The translations under genes and the position numbers were made by a program. Below the pieces are notes generated by a model, which ran no database searches, was not told the origin of the DNA, and saw only the letters and a list, made by a program, of their open reading frames with translations. Below, one piece after another: positions 13,363 to 21,103 of a stretch of 21,162 nt of DNA. The stretch is from Pseudomonadota bacterium (GTDB lineage Bacteria; Desulfobacterota; Desulfobulbia; Desulfobulbales; SURF-16): the NCBI GenBank assembly GCA_030597865.1, contig JAUVQZ010000017.1, forward strand, positions 1 through 21,162, in the 5' to 3' direction. The first letter of the stretch is position 1. Each line of letters starts with the position of its first letter.

Positions 13363-15432
13363 ATGTCAGGCCACCGTATTTTTAAGGGTTTGTTGGGCAT
13401 GGTCATTTTTTTGCCGGTTTTCTGTGTTCTGGGTCCTGGCACGGTGTCATGGGCTGTTTCTGAAGGGCAAGATGTTGCCAGCAGCCAGGGGCAGGTGACA
13501 AAGCAGGACAAGCTATGGGCCGATGCCCAGGCCTTTCTTGGGGGTGGGGATACCGATCAGGCGGCCCTCTATTTCAAGCATTACTGGAAAACCTATCCCC
13601 AGTCCCACCGGGCAGCTGAGGCCCTCTGGCAGGCCGCTCTTCTCTATAAGCAACAAGCCCTCCTGGCCCACTCCCCTGACTGGTTAAGGGTAAGGGATCT
13701 CTTCCAGGCCTATCTCATTGATTTTTCTGGTTCGCCCCGGGTGGCGGAGGCCTATTACGAGATAGGCAACAGCTATTTTCAGATGGGCTTTTATCGTGAG
13801 GCCCACAATTACTATACCCTTTTGCTAAAGGAGTACCCTGCCACCAGCCTGAAAAATGAAGTGAATTATATGAGGGGCCGGGCCTTTCTTTATGAGGATA
13901 AGTTCAGCCTGGCCAGTGCCGAGTTTGCCAAACTCCTGCTCAGCAGGGATAAGGCCATTCGGCTCCGGGGTGAAAATGGCCAGGTCGAAATCCATTTTGT
14001 AAAAGGCGAGTGGCATGATGCCCTGGGGATCTTGAAACGGCTGCATCGCCAGAACCCGGATTATTATCTGGTCTATCCGAAAATCCTTAAAGACATGGGT
14101 ATTGCCACCATCCGGGTAGGGGATGTCCAGGGGGGCCGTGAGCATATCCTCCATTATCTCAATATCCGTGAACAGGACCAGGTCGATGGTGAGGCCTATT
14201 TTGAGGTGGCGGAAAGTTTTCTGCAGGATGGCATGGTGGATGGGGCCCGCATTTTTTATGAACTTGTGGTGGCCAAGGCTGATCCTGGGGACAAATATAC
14301 GATCTTAAGTAAATTTCGTCTGGCCCAGTATGGCGCTTTCAACATTGATACGATGTCGGCAAAGGAGCGATTGGCATTTTTTAAGAGAGATGACGACAGG
14401 CCTTTTCAGGAGGTGCTCGACAACCTCTATCGCGATCCGCTGGCCCAGGATGCCCGCTACTCCTTGTTCCTGCGCTATCTTGAGCGTCAGGAATGGGACC
14501 TTGCCTATAATCTGGGTAAGGCCTATCTTCGCCATAAGGCTAAGCCCAAGGAGCAGTTAGTGGTGGTGGAGGAGGAGCTTGGCAATATCCTCATTGGCAA
14601 AATAACAGGGCTGATCAAGGCGAAGAAATATGCCAATGTCCTCTCCCTCTACAAGAAAGAGTTCGCAACCATTGCTGCCTATAAAAAGGCGGATCTCCTG
14701 ATGGTCATTGGTGAGGCGTATGAGCTTCAGAGCCTGTACGACCAGGCCTCTGTTATTTATTATCGGGCCCTTGGCCTGGAGATAGGAGAGGAGCAGAAGG
14801 CAAAACTCTACTTCCGGCGCGCCGAGGTGTATCTGGCCAATAATGATCTAAAGTCCGCCCAGAAACTTTTGAAATATCTGCGCCGCCTCTACCAGGATCA
14901 AGCCGCCATTGCCGAGGTGAACTGGTTAAGTGGCCGGCTGCGGGATATGCAGATGCGCCCCGGGGATGCCCTGGTGTTTTATAGGATGGCGGTTGAGTCA
15001 GGGGGGGGGCAGGACAAAAAAGGAATCTACGCGGCCGACTACCTGCACCATCTTTTTGCCCAGAACGATCTTGATCGGGTGGCAGACCTTGTTGCCATGT
15101 TCCACGACCAGCAGTGGCTGCCAGCCCAGCGCATCCAGTACTGGTATGGCCGTCTTGGTCTGGAGCTCTCCCAAAAAGGGGAGAAAAAGGCGGCTGCCGC
15201 TATCTATAAAAGGGCCCTGGCTGAAGGCCTGCCTGAAGATAGCCCTGAGGCCCAGCCCATCCATCTCCACCTGGGTGATTTGTTGATGGCCCAAAAGAGC
15301 CATAAGGAGGCCCTTGCCCATTACCGCCTGGCCCAGGCCGGTCAGGATAAGAGAGTGGCGCAGCTGGCCCAGGCCCGTCTCAATGGCTATCAGATCAGCG
15401 GGGCCATGGCTGAGGTTGAGGCAATGTTGTAA
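13363..15432 (+). CDS. Exported tetratricopeptide-repeat protein, function unknown
   Basis: 689 residues. An N-terminal signal peptide (about 1-32, hydrophobic GLLGMVIFLPVFCVLG, probable cut after VSWA) predicts export; no lipobox is evident. The rest is almost all helical TPR-like repeats, clear near 66-96, 121-200, 265-330 and 445-520, and again toward 590-675 (YWYGRLGLELSQKGEKKAA, HLHLGDLLMAQKSHKEAL). The early repeats recall BamD/YbgF-like periplasmic scaffolds. No catalytic motif was seen. GGAGG is 6 nt before the ATG. It lies 80 bp after the FleQ-like gene and 107 bp before the FlrC-like gene, the place where a sensor kinase (FlrB/FleS) often sits. A role in flagellar assembly or placement is a guess from position. 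A 9-G tract lies at 15001-15009. Confidence 0.8.
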   Translation: MSGHRIFKGLLGMVIFLPVFCVLGPGTVSWAVSEGQDVASSQGQVTKQDKLWADAQAFLGGGDTDQAALYFKHYWKTYPQSHRAAEALWQAALLYKQQALLAHSPDWLRVRDLFQAYLIDFSGSPRVAEAYYEIGNSYFQMGFYREAHNYYTLLLKEYPATSLKNEVNYMRGRAFLYEDKFSLASAEFAKLLLSRDKAIRLRGENGQVEIHFVKGEWHDALGILKRLHRQNPDYYLVYPKILKDMGIATIRVGDVQGGREHILHYLNIREQDQVDGEAYFEVAESFLQDGMVDGARIFYELVVAKADPGDKYTILSKFRLAQYGAFNIDTMSAKERLAFFKRDDDRPFQEVLDNLYRDPLAQDARYSLFLRYLERQEWDLAYNLGKAYLRHKAKPKEQLVVVEEELGNILIGKITGLIKAKKYANVLSLYKKEFATIAAYKKADLLMVIGEAYELQSLYDQASVIYYRALGLEIGEEQKAKLYFRRAEVYLANNDLKSAQKLLKYLRRLYQDQAAIAEVNWLSGRLRDMQMRPGDALVFYRMAVESGGGQDKKGIYAADYLHHLFAQNDLDRVADLVAMFHDQQWLPAQRIQYWYGRLGLELSQKGEKKAAAAIYKRALAEGLPEDSPEAQPIHLHLGDLLMAQKSHKEALAHYRLAQAGQDKRVAQLAQARLNGYQISGAMAEVEAML

Positions 15433-15539
15433 TGAGTAACAGCACGGAAATATCCAGCAAAACCCTATCTCCAATGTCAGCAGCCTGTCCGGCGCCAGCC
15501 CCTTCATTTCTGTATTCTGAATCCTGACCACTCTACCCT

Positions 15540-16982
15540 ATGACCACTTCCAGCAACAAAATACTCATCGTTGATGATGATCAGGATGTTCGGATAGGCC
15601 TGTTTGAGATCCTAAGTCATCGGAAATTTCAGGTGATGACGGCTGAGAACATCACCATGGCCCTGGAGATGGTGACAGGCAGTGAGCCTGACCTGGTCTT
15701 GACGGATTTGAAGATGCCAGACGGCAATGGCCTGGATCTGTTGAAAAAGCTCAAGGTTCAGGTCCCTGATCTGCCGGTCATCCTTGTCACGGGCCATGCC
15801 TCGGTGGATACGGCGGTTGAGGCCATGCGCCTGGGGGCCCACGATTATATCATCAAGCCCTTCCAGCGGGAGGCTGTTCTGGAGGCGGTGGATATGGCCC
15901 TGCGCAGTCAGCGCCTTACCCCGGTGACCAGCGCCCTGACGGCAGCCCGACGCAAGAGGGGAGGGGGGCAGGACAGGCCCATTGTCGGCAATGCGGAGAG
16001 CCTGCGAAAAATCATGATCAGGGCCAAGACCGTGGCGTCGAGTAAGGCCACGGTTCTGATCCTCGGCGCCTCTGGAACCGGCAAGGAGGTTTTTGCCCGC
16101 TATATTCATAATGAAAGCGATCGCCGCCATGGCCCCTTTGTGGCCTTGAACTGTGCCGCCCTGCCGGAGGGGCTGCTGGAGAGTGAGCTCTTTGGTCATG
16201 AAAAAGGGGCCTTTACCGGTGCTGTGGTGGCCAAGAAGGGTAAGTTCGAGCTTGCCAGCGGTGGCACTCTGCTCCTTGATGAGATTGGTGAGGTGCCAAT
16301 CCATCTCCAGGCCAAGCTCTTAAGGGTGCTCCAGGAGGAAGAGGTGGACCGCCTCGGTGGCAGTATGCCGGTGAAGGTTGATGTCCATGTGGTGGCCAGC
16401 ACCAACAGGGACCTTGCTGAGATGGTCAAGGAGGGGACTTTTCGCCAGGACCTCTTCTATCGCCTCAATGTTATTCCCCTTCGTCTGCCGTCACTGGCCC
16501 AGAGACCTAGTGACATTCCCCTGCTGGCCCAGTATTTCCTGGAAAAGTTTTCCAGCCAATACAATAAGGAGCTCAAAAAGTTTTCCGAGCCGGTGCGCCG
16601 ATATTTTCTTGACCATGACTGGCCTGGTAATGTCAGGGAGCTGGAAAATCTGGTGGAACGCGCCGTGCTTCTCAGCCAGGAAGGGGCCTATGTCCTGGAG
16701 GATTTCCTGGATGAGGTCGTCCCTGAGTCCTCGGCTGATTCCCCTGTTCCCCAATGGCAGGTTCCTGAACCCTCTTGCCATGGCAACGATGCCCAGGATA
16801 TCCAGACCTGCACCCATGACGGTGGTATTATGCCGTTGAAGGATGTAGAGCGTCAAATGATCCTACATGCCCTCCAAAAAACTGACAATAATCGTACCCA
16901 TGCGGCCAAGATGCTCGGCATCTCTGTGCGTACCCTGCGTAATAAATTGCATGAGTATCGTACCAAGGGGATCTTGGCCTAG
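15540..16982 (+). CDS. NtrC-family response regulator, FlrC/FleR-like sigma-54 activator
   Basis: 480 residues with the full NtrC layout. The receiver domain (about 6-122) has the acidic pocket DDD at 12-14, phospho-acceptor Asp56 (LTDLKMPDG), Thr84 and Lys106. The AAA+ domain (about 148-380) has Walker A GASGTGKE at 176-183, an intact GAFTGA loop at 223-228 and the arginine-finger region. The Fis-type helix-turn-helix at the end reads THAAKMLGISVRTLRNKL. It activates sigma-54 promoters when phosphorylated. It sits just before flgB, whose upstream region holds a good sigma-54 site, which suggests a FlrC/FleR-like role; that role is inferred. No partner kinase is encoded in the window. No Shine-Dalgarno is visible before the ATG, yet the receiver fold begins almost at once, so a different start is unlikely. 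Confidence 0.88.
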   Translation: MTTSSNKILIVDDDQDVRIGLFEILSHRKFQVMTAENITMALEMVTGSEPDLVLTDLKMPDGNGLDLLKKLKVQVPDLPVILVTGHASVDTAVEAMRLGAHDYIIKPFQREAVLEAVDMALRSQRLTPVTSALTAARRKRGGGQDRPIVGNAESLRKIMIRAKTVASSKATVLILGASGTGKEVFARYIHNESDRRHGPFVALNCAALPEGLLESELFGHEKGAFTGAVVAKKGKFELASGGTLLLDEIGEVPIHLQAKLLRVLQEEEVDRLGGSMPVKVDVHVVASTNRDLAEMVKEGTFRQDLFYRLNVIPLRLPSLAQRPSDIPLLAQYFLEKFSSQYNKELKKFSEPVRRYFLDHDWPGNVRELENLVERAVLLSQEGAYVLEDFLDEVVPESSADSPVPQWQVPEPSCHGNDAQDIQTCTHDGGIMPLKDVERQMILHALQKTDNNRTHAAKMLGISVRTLRNKLHEYRTKGILA

Positions 16983-17096
16983 TTTTATTTTTGTTTGTCT
17001 TTTTAGGTAGTTATCCTGTTGTTTCCTCCCTCTTTTCCTCGTCTTCTGCCGGGTGTGTCATTTTATTGGCCCTCTTTCAGGGGGTGTCCTCTGTAG

Positions 17097-17112
17097 CGGC
17101 ACAATCTTTGCA
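17097..17112 (+). promoter_or_regulatory. Sigma-54 (-24/-12) promoter of the flgB operon
   Basis: CGGCACAATCTTTGCA has GG at 17098-17099 and GC at 17110-17111, exactly 10 nt apart as the consensus TGGCAC-N5-TTGCW needs. Only the first T of TGGCAC differs. Initiation is expected near 17123, leaving a leader of about 80 nt. A second, weaker site with the same spacing (GG 17125-17126, GC 17137-17138) overlaps the expected start. Confidence 0.8.
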
Positions 17113-17132
17113 AAACATTTTGCAGGTGCAAA
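17107..17132 (+). repeat. Repeated TTTGCA motif with dyad at the flgB transcription start
   Basis: TTTGCA occurs at 17107-17112 and again at 17119-17124, 12 bp apart, and its complement TGCAAA at 17127-17132. The last two form a perfect 6-bp inverted repeat around GG, lying across the expected transcription start. It could bind an activator or repressor; this is inference. Confidence 0.5.
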
Positions 17133-17157
17133 TTTTGCCCTTTAATCGTTTACGAAA

Positions 17158-17179
17158 ACCCAGGCCCTAAGGCCTGGGT
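17158..17179 (+). other. Perfect hairpin in the flgB leader
   Basis: ACCCAGGCC and GGCCTGGGT form nine perfect pairs around a CTAA loop, between the sigma-54 promoter and the flgB ribosome-binding site (GAGGAAGAG). Only ATTTATG follows, so it is not a strong terminator. It may stabilise the mRNA or act as a weak attenuator. Confidence 0.6.
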
Positions 17180-17202
17180 ATTTATGAAAGAGGAAGAGAC
17201 AA

Positions 17203-17589
17203 ATGCCCATAAATCAGCTGTTCGGCGGCAACCTCCCTGTCCTGGAGCAGGCCATAGGCCTCCGTTATGAGAGGCAGGGGCTTATCCAGTCAAATATCGC
17301 CAACCTGGAAACGCCGGGCTATACCAGCCAGGATTTTCCCTTTGCCAGGGTCATGCAAACGGCCATCCAGGGGAATGGCAGCCTCAGTAAGACACATGCC
17401 GGACATATGGACCTTGATCCGGTGGATGCCGGGATAAGTCGTCAGTTTTCCAAGGAAAAAAGGCCGGTGGATCTTGATGAGGAGATGATCAAACTCACCG
17501 AAAACCAGCTCATGTATGAGATTGCCGCCAAGATCATAGGTAAAAAATTTAGCGGCTTGAAATATGCCATTGATGAAGGGGGCAAATAA
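17203..17589 (+). CDS. flgB: FlgB, flagellar proximal rod protein
   Basis: 128 residues, within the usual range (about 110-140). FlgB builds the part of the rod next to the MS ring and FliE, exported through the flagellar type III system without a cleaved signal. The N-terminal segment has the rod-protein pattern RQGLIQSNIANLETPGYTSQDFPF (here about residues 24-47), where the family motif NIANxxTPGY is clear. The C-terminal helix LTENQLMYEIAAKIIGKKFSGLKYAI is also typical. GAGGAAGAG precedes the ATG by about 6 nt. Its stop overlaps the flgC start by one base, so the two are translationally coupled. It is the first gene of the basal-body operon and follows the sigma-54 promoter at 17097. Confidence 0.96.
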   Translation: MPINQLFGGNLPVLEQAIGLRYERQGLIQSNIANLETPGYTSQDFPFARVMQTAIQGNGSLSKTHAGHMDLDPVDAGISRQFSKEKRPVDLDEEMIKLTENQLMYEIAAKIIGKKFSGLKYAIDEGGK

Positions 17590-18020
17590 TGGACATCCTG
17601 ACAGCGCTAAAGATTAGTGGCTCCGGACTCAAAGCGGAAAGGGCCCGCCTCAACGTGACGGCCATGAACCTGGCCAATGCCAATACCACCCGGACCATGG
17701 AGGGTGGCCCCTACAGGGCAAAATCCGTTGTTTTCGGGTCCAGGCCGGTGGAAAATTTCAGTGACACCTTGAACTCCAGCCAGTCTAAGTTGCGGAAGGT
17801 CGAGGTCGTGCAGGTCGTTGAGGATAATAAACCCTTTAAGGAGGTGTATGACCCCTCCCATCCTGATGCGGATGCCAATGGCATTGTTCAGTTTCCCAAT
17901 GTTGATACTGCCGAGCAGATGGTGGACATGATCAGTGCCAAGCGGGGCTATGAGGCCAATGTCACCGCCATCGACGCCGTGAAGAGTATGGCCTTAAAGG
18001 CCTTGGAAATCAGCCGCTAA
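17589..18020 (+). CDS. flgC: FlgC, flagellar proximal rod protein
   Basis: 143 residues, the usual size (134 in E. coli). The N-terminal rod helix reads ALKISGSGLKAERARLNVTA with MNLANANTTRT (the NxANxxTxxT motif), and the middle has GGPYRAKSVVF. The C-terminal part has the conserved YDPSHPDADANGIVQFPNVD and a final coiled helix (AEQMVDMISAKRGYEANVTA) that packs with the N-terminal one. It forms the next layer of the rod above FlgB. The start ATG overlaps the flgB stop codon (TAATG). fliE follows after 34 bp. Confidence 0.97.
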   Translation: MDILTALKISGSGLKAERARLNVTAMNLANANTTRTMEGGPYRAKSVVFGSRPVENFSDTLNSSQSKLRKVEVVQVVEDNKPFKEVYDPSHPDADANGIVQFPNVDTAEQMVDMISAKRGYEANVTAIDAVKSMALKALEISR

Positions 18021-18054
18021 CAGGGCGCCTAACCTTATTTGAGGAAGAACCACC

Positions 18055-18348
18055 ATGAAGATATTACCCCTTGGCCAGATTCAGCAGCCCTTGGATATTG
18101 ACAAGACAACGAATGGTGCGGCCGCCAGCACCGGTTTTGGTGATGTGCTTAAGAAATCCCTGGACAGCGTCAACGCCAATATCCAGGAGGCCAGTAAGAT
18201 GTCAGAGGGGCTGGTCACGGGTCAGCATTCCAATATCCATGAGACCATGATTGCCATGGAAAAATCCACGGTTTCCTTTCGCATGCTGACCAAGGTTCAA
18301 CAGAAGGTCATCAGCGCCTATCAGGATGTCATGCGGATGCAGGTATGA
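18055..18348 (+). CDS. fliE: FliE, hook-basal body adapter protein
   Basis: 97 residues, close to the usual 104. FliE joins the MS ring (FliF) to the proximal rod and is the first rod-type substrate of the flagellar export apparatus. Family features are FGDVLKKSLDSVNANIQEASKMSEG in the middle and NIHETMIAMEKSTVSFRMLTKVQQKVISAYQDVMRMQV at the end, a very typical FliE C-terminus (here described by its pieces IHETMIAMEKS and AYQDVMRMQV). GAGGAAG precedes the ATG by about 8 nt. It is followed by a 137-bp gap with its own sigma-54 promoter before fliF. Confidence 0.96.
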   Translation: MKILPLGQIQQPLDIDKTTNGAAASTGFGDVLKKSLDSVNANIQEASKMSEGLVTGQHSNIHETMIAMEKSTVSFRMLTKVQQKVISAYQDVMRMQV

Positions 18349-18360
18349 TGGGAGGGTTTC

Positions 18361-18402
18361 CGGTGGCCCAGCGTTGCCGTCATGGGCAACTGCGGTGGCC
18401 CA
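18361..18402 (+). repeat. Direct repeat flanking a hairpin in the fliE-fliF gap
   Basis: CGGTGGCCCA occurs at 18361-18370 and 18393-18402. Between them GTTGCC (18373-18378) and GGCAAC (18385-18390) form a perfect 6-bp hairpin with a 6-nt loop. The second direct copy provides the -24 part of the fliF sigma-54 promoter; the first has a -12-like GC spaced 9 rather than 10 nt away. Confidence 0.7.
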
Positions 18403-18411
18403 TAGATTGCT
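18396..18411 (+). promoter_or_regulatory. Sigma-54 (-24/-12) promoter of fliF
   Basis: TGGCCCATAGATTGCT has GG at 18397-18398 and GC at 18409-18410, with 10 nt between, and keeps TGGC and TTGCT. Initiation is expected near 18422, in the A-rich stretch about 60 nt before the fliF ATG. This would let fliFGH be transcribed separately from flgBC-fliE. Confidence 0.72.
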
Positions 18412-18485
18412 GTGAAACTAAAAAAAAAGTTAGGCCTGGGAATCTTGGCGTAACTCCTAACGAAAACAAGTAACAAATAAAAATT

Positions 18486-20072
18486 ATGGCTGATGCAAAA
18501 GATGTTTTCCGACAGGGACTCGATGTCCTGAAGAGTCTCACCCTTATGCAGAAGATCATTGCCGGTCTTGTGGTGGCAGTGGTTCTCTTTGGCCTCTTGA
18601 GCTTGACCTTTGTCGGCAGTAAGCCCGCCATGCAGGTCCTTTACGCCAATCTGAACAGTGGTGATGCAGGGGATATTGTTGCCCAGCTCAAGGAGCAGCG
18701 AATTCCATACCGGCTCACGGAAAATGGCACAGCCATTCTCGTGGACCAGGGTAATGTTTACGAAACAAGGCTCGCCATGGCTGCCGATGGTCTGCCCAGG
18801 GGTGGAGGGGTTGGCTTTGAGATTTTTGATAAGACCAGCCTCGGCACCACGGATTTTGTCCAGAGATTGAATTATCATCGGGCCCTGCAGGGGGAATTGG
18901 CGCGGACCATCAGCCAGTTTGACAAGATTAAGTCGGCCCGGGTCCATGTGGCCCAGCCCAAGGAATCGGTGTTTGTTGAAGACACCCTGCCTCCCACCGC
19001 ATCTATCAGCGTTTCCATGGCAGGTCGCGGCAAACTCTCAAAGCAGGAGATCAAGGCCATTGTCAATCTTGTCGGCAGCGCTATTCCCGGACTCAAGGAT
19101 TCTAATATCACCCTGGTGGATACCACGGGGCATCTCCTCTTCCGCAAGGAAGGGGATGAGGATTCCCTGCTTTCCGCCACCCAGATTGAATATCAGCAGA
19201 GGGTGGAGCGTACTCTGCGCAGTAAGCTGGAAACCATGTTCGAGGAGGTGGTTGGGGTTGAGAAGGTTATTGCCCGGGTGAGTGCTGATATTGATTTCAA
19301 CCACGTTGATGTCTCGGAAGAGGTGTTTGACCCCGAGGCCCAGGTGGTTCGTAGTGAACAGGTCCTCACTGAGCGCGATGGTTCCCTTGATGTCCAGGAG
19401 GGTATTCCCGGGGTCAAGGGCCAGCTTGCCACCTACACCGAGGCTGGCGAAACAGGGGGCGCCGGTTCTGGCTTTAGGCGGGACAATATCACCCGTAATT
19501 ATGAGGTCAGTAAAAAGGTGACCAGGACCAAGACTGCCATTGGTCAGGTGCGGAAACTGTCGGTGGCAATCATGGTGGATGGTACTTATAATAAGACAGA
19601 GAAGGATGGCAAGATGGTCAAGGAGTACCAGGCCCGCAGCGACCAGGAGCTTGCCACCTTTATGAAGATGGCCAAAAATACCGTGGGCTATGATCCGGAG
19701 CGGGGTGACAAGGTTGAGGTGGTCTCCATGCCTTTTTACCTGTCAAGCTATGTGGAACCCGCCCCTGATGTGCTTGAGCAGTATCAAGGCCTGCTGAATC
19801 AACTGGCCTTGCCAGTGGTGCTCCTCTTGGTGGCGGTTTGTTTTTTCATGTTTGTTATTAGGCCCTTCTTTCGCCTCATGGCAAACCAGCATATTGCTGA
19901 CCATCGTGCCGCTGATCAGGCTGCACAGGAGCTGGTGGCAGCGGAGAGCCCTGAAGACCTGACCCTGACCCCCCTTGGTATGACGGATAAGGAACGTATC
20001 TATAAACTTGCCCAATCTGATCCTGATCGGGCTGCAGATCTTGTCCGCCGCTGGCTGCGCGCGGAGATGTAA
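18486..20072 (+). CDS. fliF: FliF, flagellar MS-ring protein
   Basis: 528 residues (about 552 in E. coli). Two membrane segments frame the periplasmic part: about 20-43 (IIAGLVVAVVLFGLLSL) and 438-460 (PVVLLLVAVCFFMFVI). The ring-building domains lie between, with LYANLNSGDAGDIVAQLKE, the YETRLAMAADGLPRGGGVGFEIFD segment described for FliF/YscJ-like proteins, and ARVHVAQPKESVF. The C-terminal tail (LARGE acidic/basic, ending PDRAADLVRRWLRAEM) is the FliG-binding region. FliF forms the base on which rotor and export gate are built. No good Shine-Dalgarno precedes the ATG, although the start fits the family. The stop is 5 bp from fliG. Confidence 0.97.
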   Translation: MADAKDVFRQGLDVLKSLTLMQKIIAGLVVAVVLFGLLSLTFVGSKPAMQVLYANLNSGDAGDIVAQLKEQRIPYRLTENGTAILVDQGNVYETRLAMAADGLPRGGGVGFEIFDKTSLGTTDFVQRLNYHRALQGELARTISQFDKIKSARVHVAQPKESVFVEDTLPPTASISVSMAGRGKLSKQEIKAIVNLVGSAIPGLKDSNITLVDTTGHLLFRKEGDEDSLLSATQIEYQQRVERTLRSKLETMFEEVVGVEKVIARVSADIDFNHVDVSEEVFDPEAQVVRSEQVLTERDGSLDVQEGIPGVKGQLATYTEAGETGGAGSGFRRDNITRNYEVSKKVTRTKTAIGQVRKLSVAIMVDGTYNKTEKDGKMVKEYQARSDQELATFMKMAKNTVGYDPERGDKVEVVSMPFYLSSYVEPAPDVLEQYQGLLNQLALPVVLLLVAVCFFMFVIRPFFRLMANQHIADHRAADQAAQELVAAESPEDLTLTPLGMTDKERIYKLAQSDPDRAADLVRRWLRAEM

Positions 20073-20077
20073 AAGAA

Positions 20078-21103
20078 ATGGCAAAATTAAAAGACAGTGC
20101 AACGGATAATCTCACGGGCCCTGAAAAGGCGGCTATCTTTCTTTTGACCCTGGGAGAGGATTACGCCTCCGAGGTCTTCAAGCGTCTCGACGATGAAGAA
20201 ATCCGTGCTGTCGGCCGGCAGATGGCCAAGGTTGACCGGGTGGACAAGGAAGATGTCGCGTCACTCCTTGCTGAGTTTAAGGGCGATGAGGGCGGCGGCG
20301 ATATCTTTCTGTCCGGCGATGATATGCTGGAATCGGTCCTGCGCCGTACCCTCACCGTTGATAAGGCCGGCGAGATTCTTGAGGATATCCGTTCCGACTG
20401 GCGCCTCACCCTTTTTCAAAAGGCCCGCAAGCTTGATCCCAAGGTCCTTGTCAATTTCCTGCGTAACGAACATCCCCAAACCGTTGCCCTGCTTCTGTCG
20501 GTTCTCGAAAACAACCAGGCTGCCACCATCCTTGCTGAACTCAAGGAGGATATCCAGGTGGAGGTAGTCATGCGCATGGCAGAGCTTGATAAGGTGAGTC
20601 CTGATGTCCTGGTTGAAATTGATCGCGTTCTCCAGGAGGAACTTCTCTCGGTTGAAGGCATGGAGGGCCAGCGTCTCGGCGGCGTGGAGGCGGTGGCTGA
20701 GATTCTCAATAATGCCGATCGTGGCCTGGAGGCCCAGATCCTTGAAGGTGTTGAGGAGCAACGTGAGGCTCTGGCCGAGGAGATCAGGCGGCTCATGTTT
20801 GTCTTTGAGGATTTGTTTGGCGTGGATGATCGCGGTATCATGGCGATTCTCAAGGAGGTTTCCACCGATGATCTTAAACTGGCCTTAAAGACCGCCTCTG
20901 ATGAGCTCAAGGATAAGATTTTCGGTAATATGTCCCAGCGCGCCGTGGAAATGCTCAAGGAGGATATGGAAATTATGGGACCCACCCGTATTAAGGATGT
21001 GGAGGCAGCCCAGCAGGCCATAATTAAGATTGCCAAGCGCCTGGAGCAGGAAGGCAAGGTCCAGCTCGCTGCCGGTGGCGGAGGGGAGGACGAGTTTGTC
21101 TAG
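20078..21103 (+). CDS. fliG: FliG, flagellar motor switch protein
   Basis: 341 residues, a normal length (331 in E. coli). The N-terminal domain (about 10-100, LTGPEKAAIFLLTLGE) binds the FliF tail. The middle domain has the EHPQTVALLLSVL motif (the conserved EHPQ) that contacts FliM. The C-terminal domain has MFVFEDLFGVDDRGI, the charged helix that meets the stator loop, and NMSQRAVEMLKEDME. FliG passes torque from the stator (PomA/PomB, encoded at 2980-4505) to the rotor and takes part in switching. It starts 5 bp after the fliF stop. fliH begins before its stop codon. Confidence 0.98.
   Translation: MAKLKDSATDNLTGPEKAAIFLLTLGEDYASEVFKRLDDEEIRAVGRQMAKVDRVDKEDVASLLAEFKGDEGGGDIFLSGDDMLESVLRRTLTVDKAGEILEDIRSDWRLTLFQKARKLDPKVLVNFLRNEHPQTVALLLSVLENNQAATILAELKEDIQVEVVMRMAELDKVSPDVLVEIDRVLQEELLSVEGMEGQRLGGVEAVAEILNNADRGLEAQILEGVEEQREALAEEIRRLMFVFEDLFGVDDRGIMAILKEVSTDDLKLALKTASDELKDKIFGNMSQRAVEMLKEDMEIMGPTRIKDVEAAQQAIIKIAKRLEQEGKVQLAAGGGGEDEFV

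Noticed and set aside
15612..16304. 230-codon minus-strand frame antisense to the FlrC-like gene
   Set aside because: It arises from codon bias on the opposite strand of a well-supported regulator and has no recognisable domain.
18364..18378. First TGGCCCAGCGTTGCC as a sigma-54 promoter before fliF
   Set aside because: GG and GC are 9 nt apart, one short of the required 10; the neighbouring copy has the right spacing.
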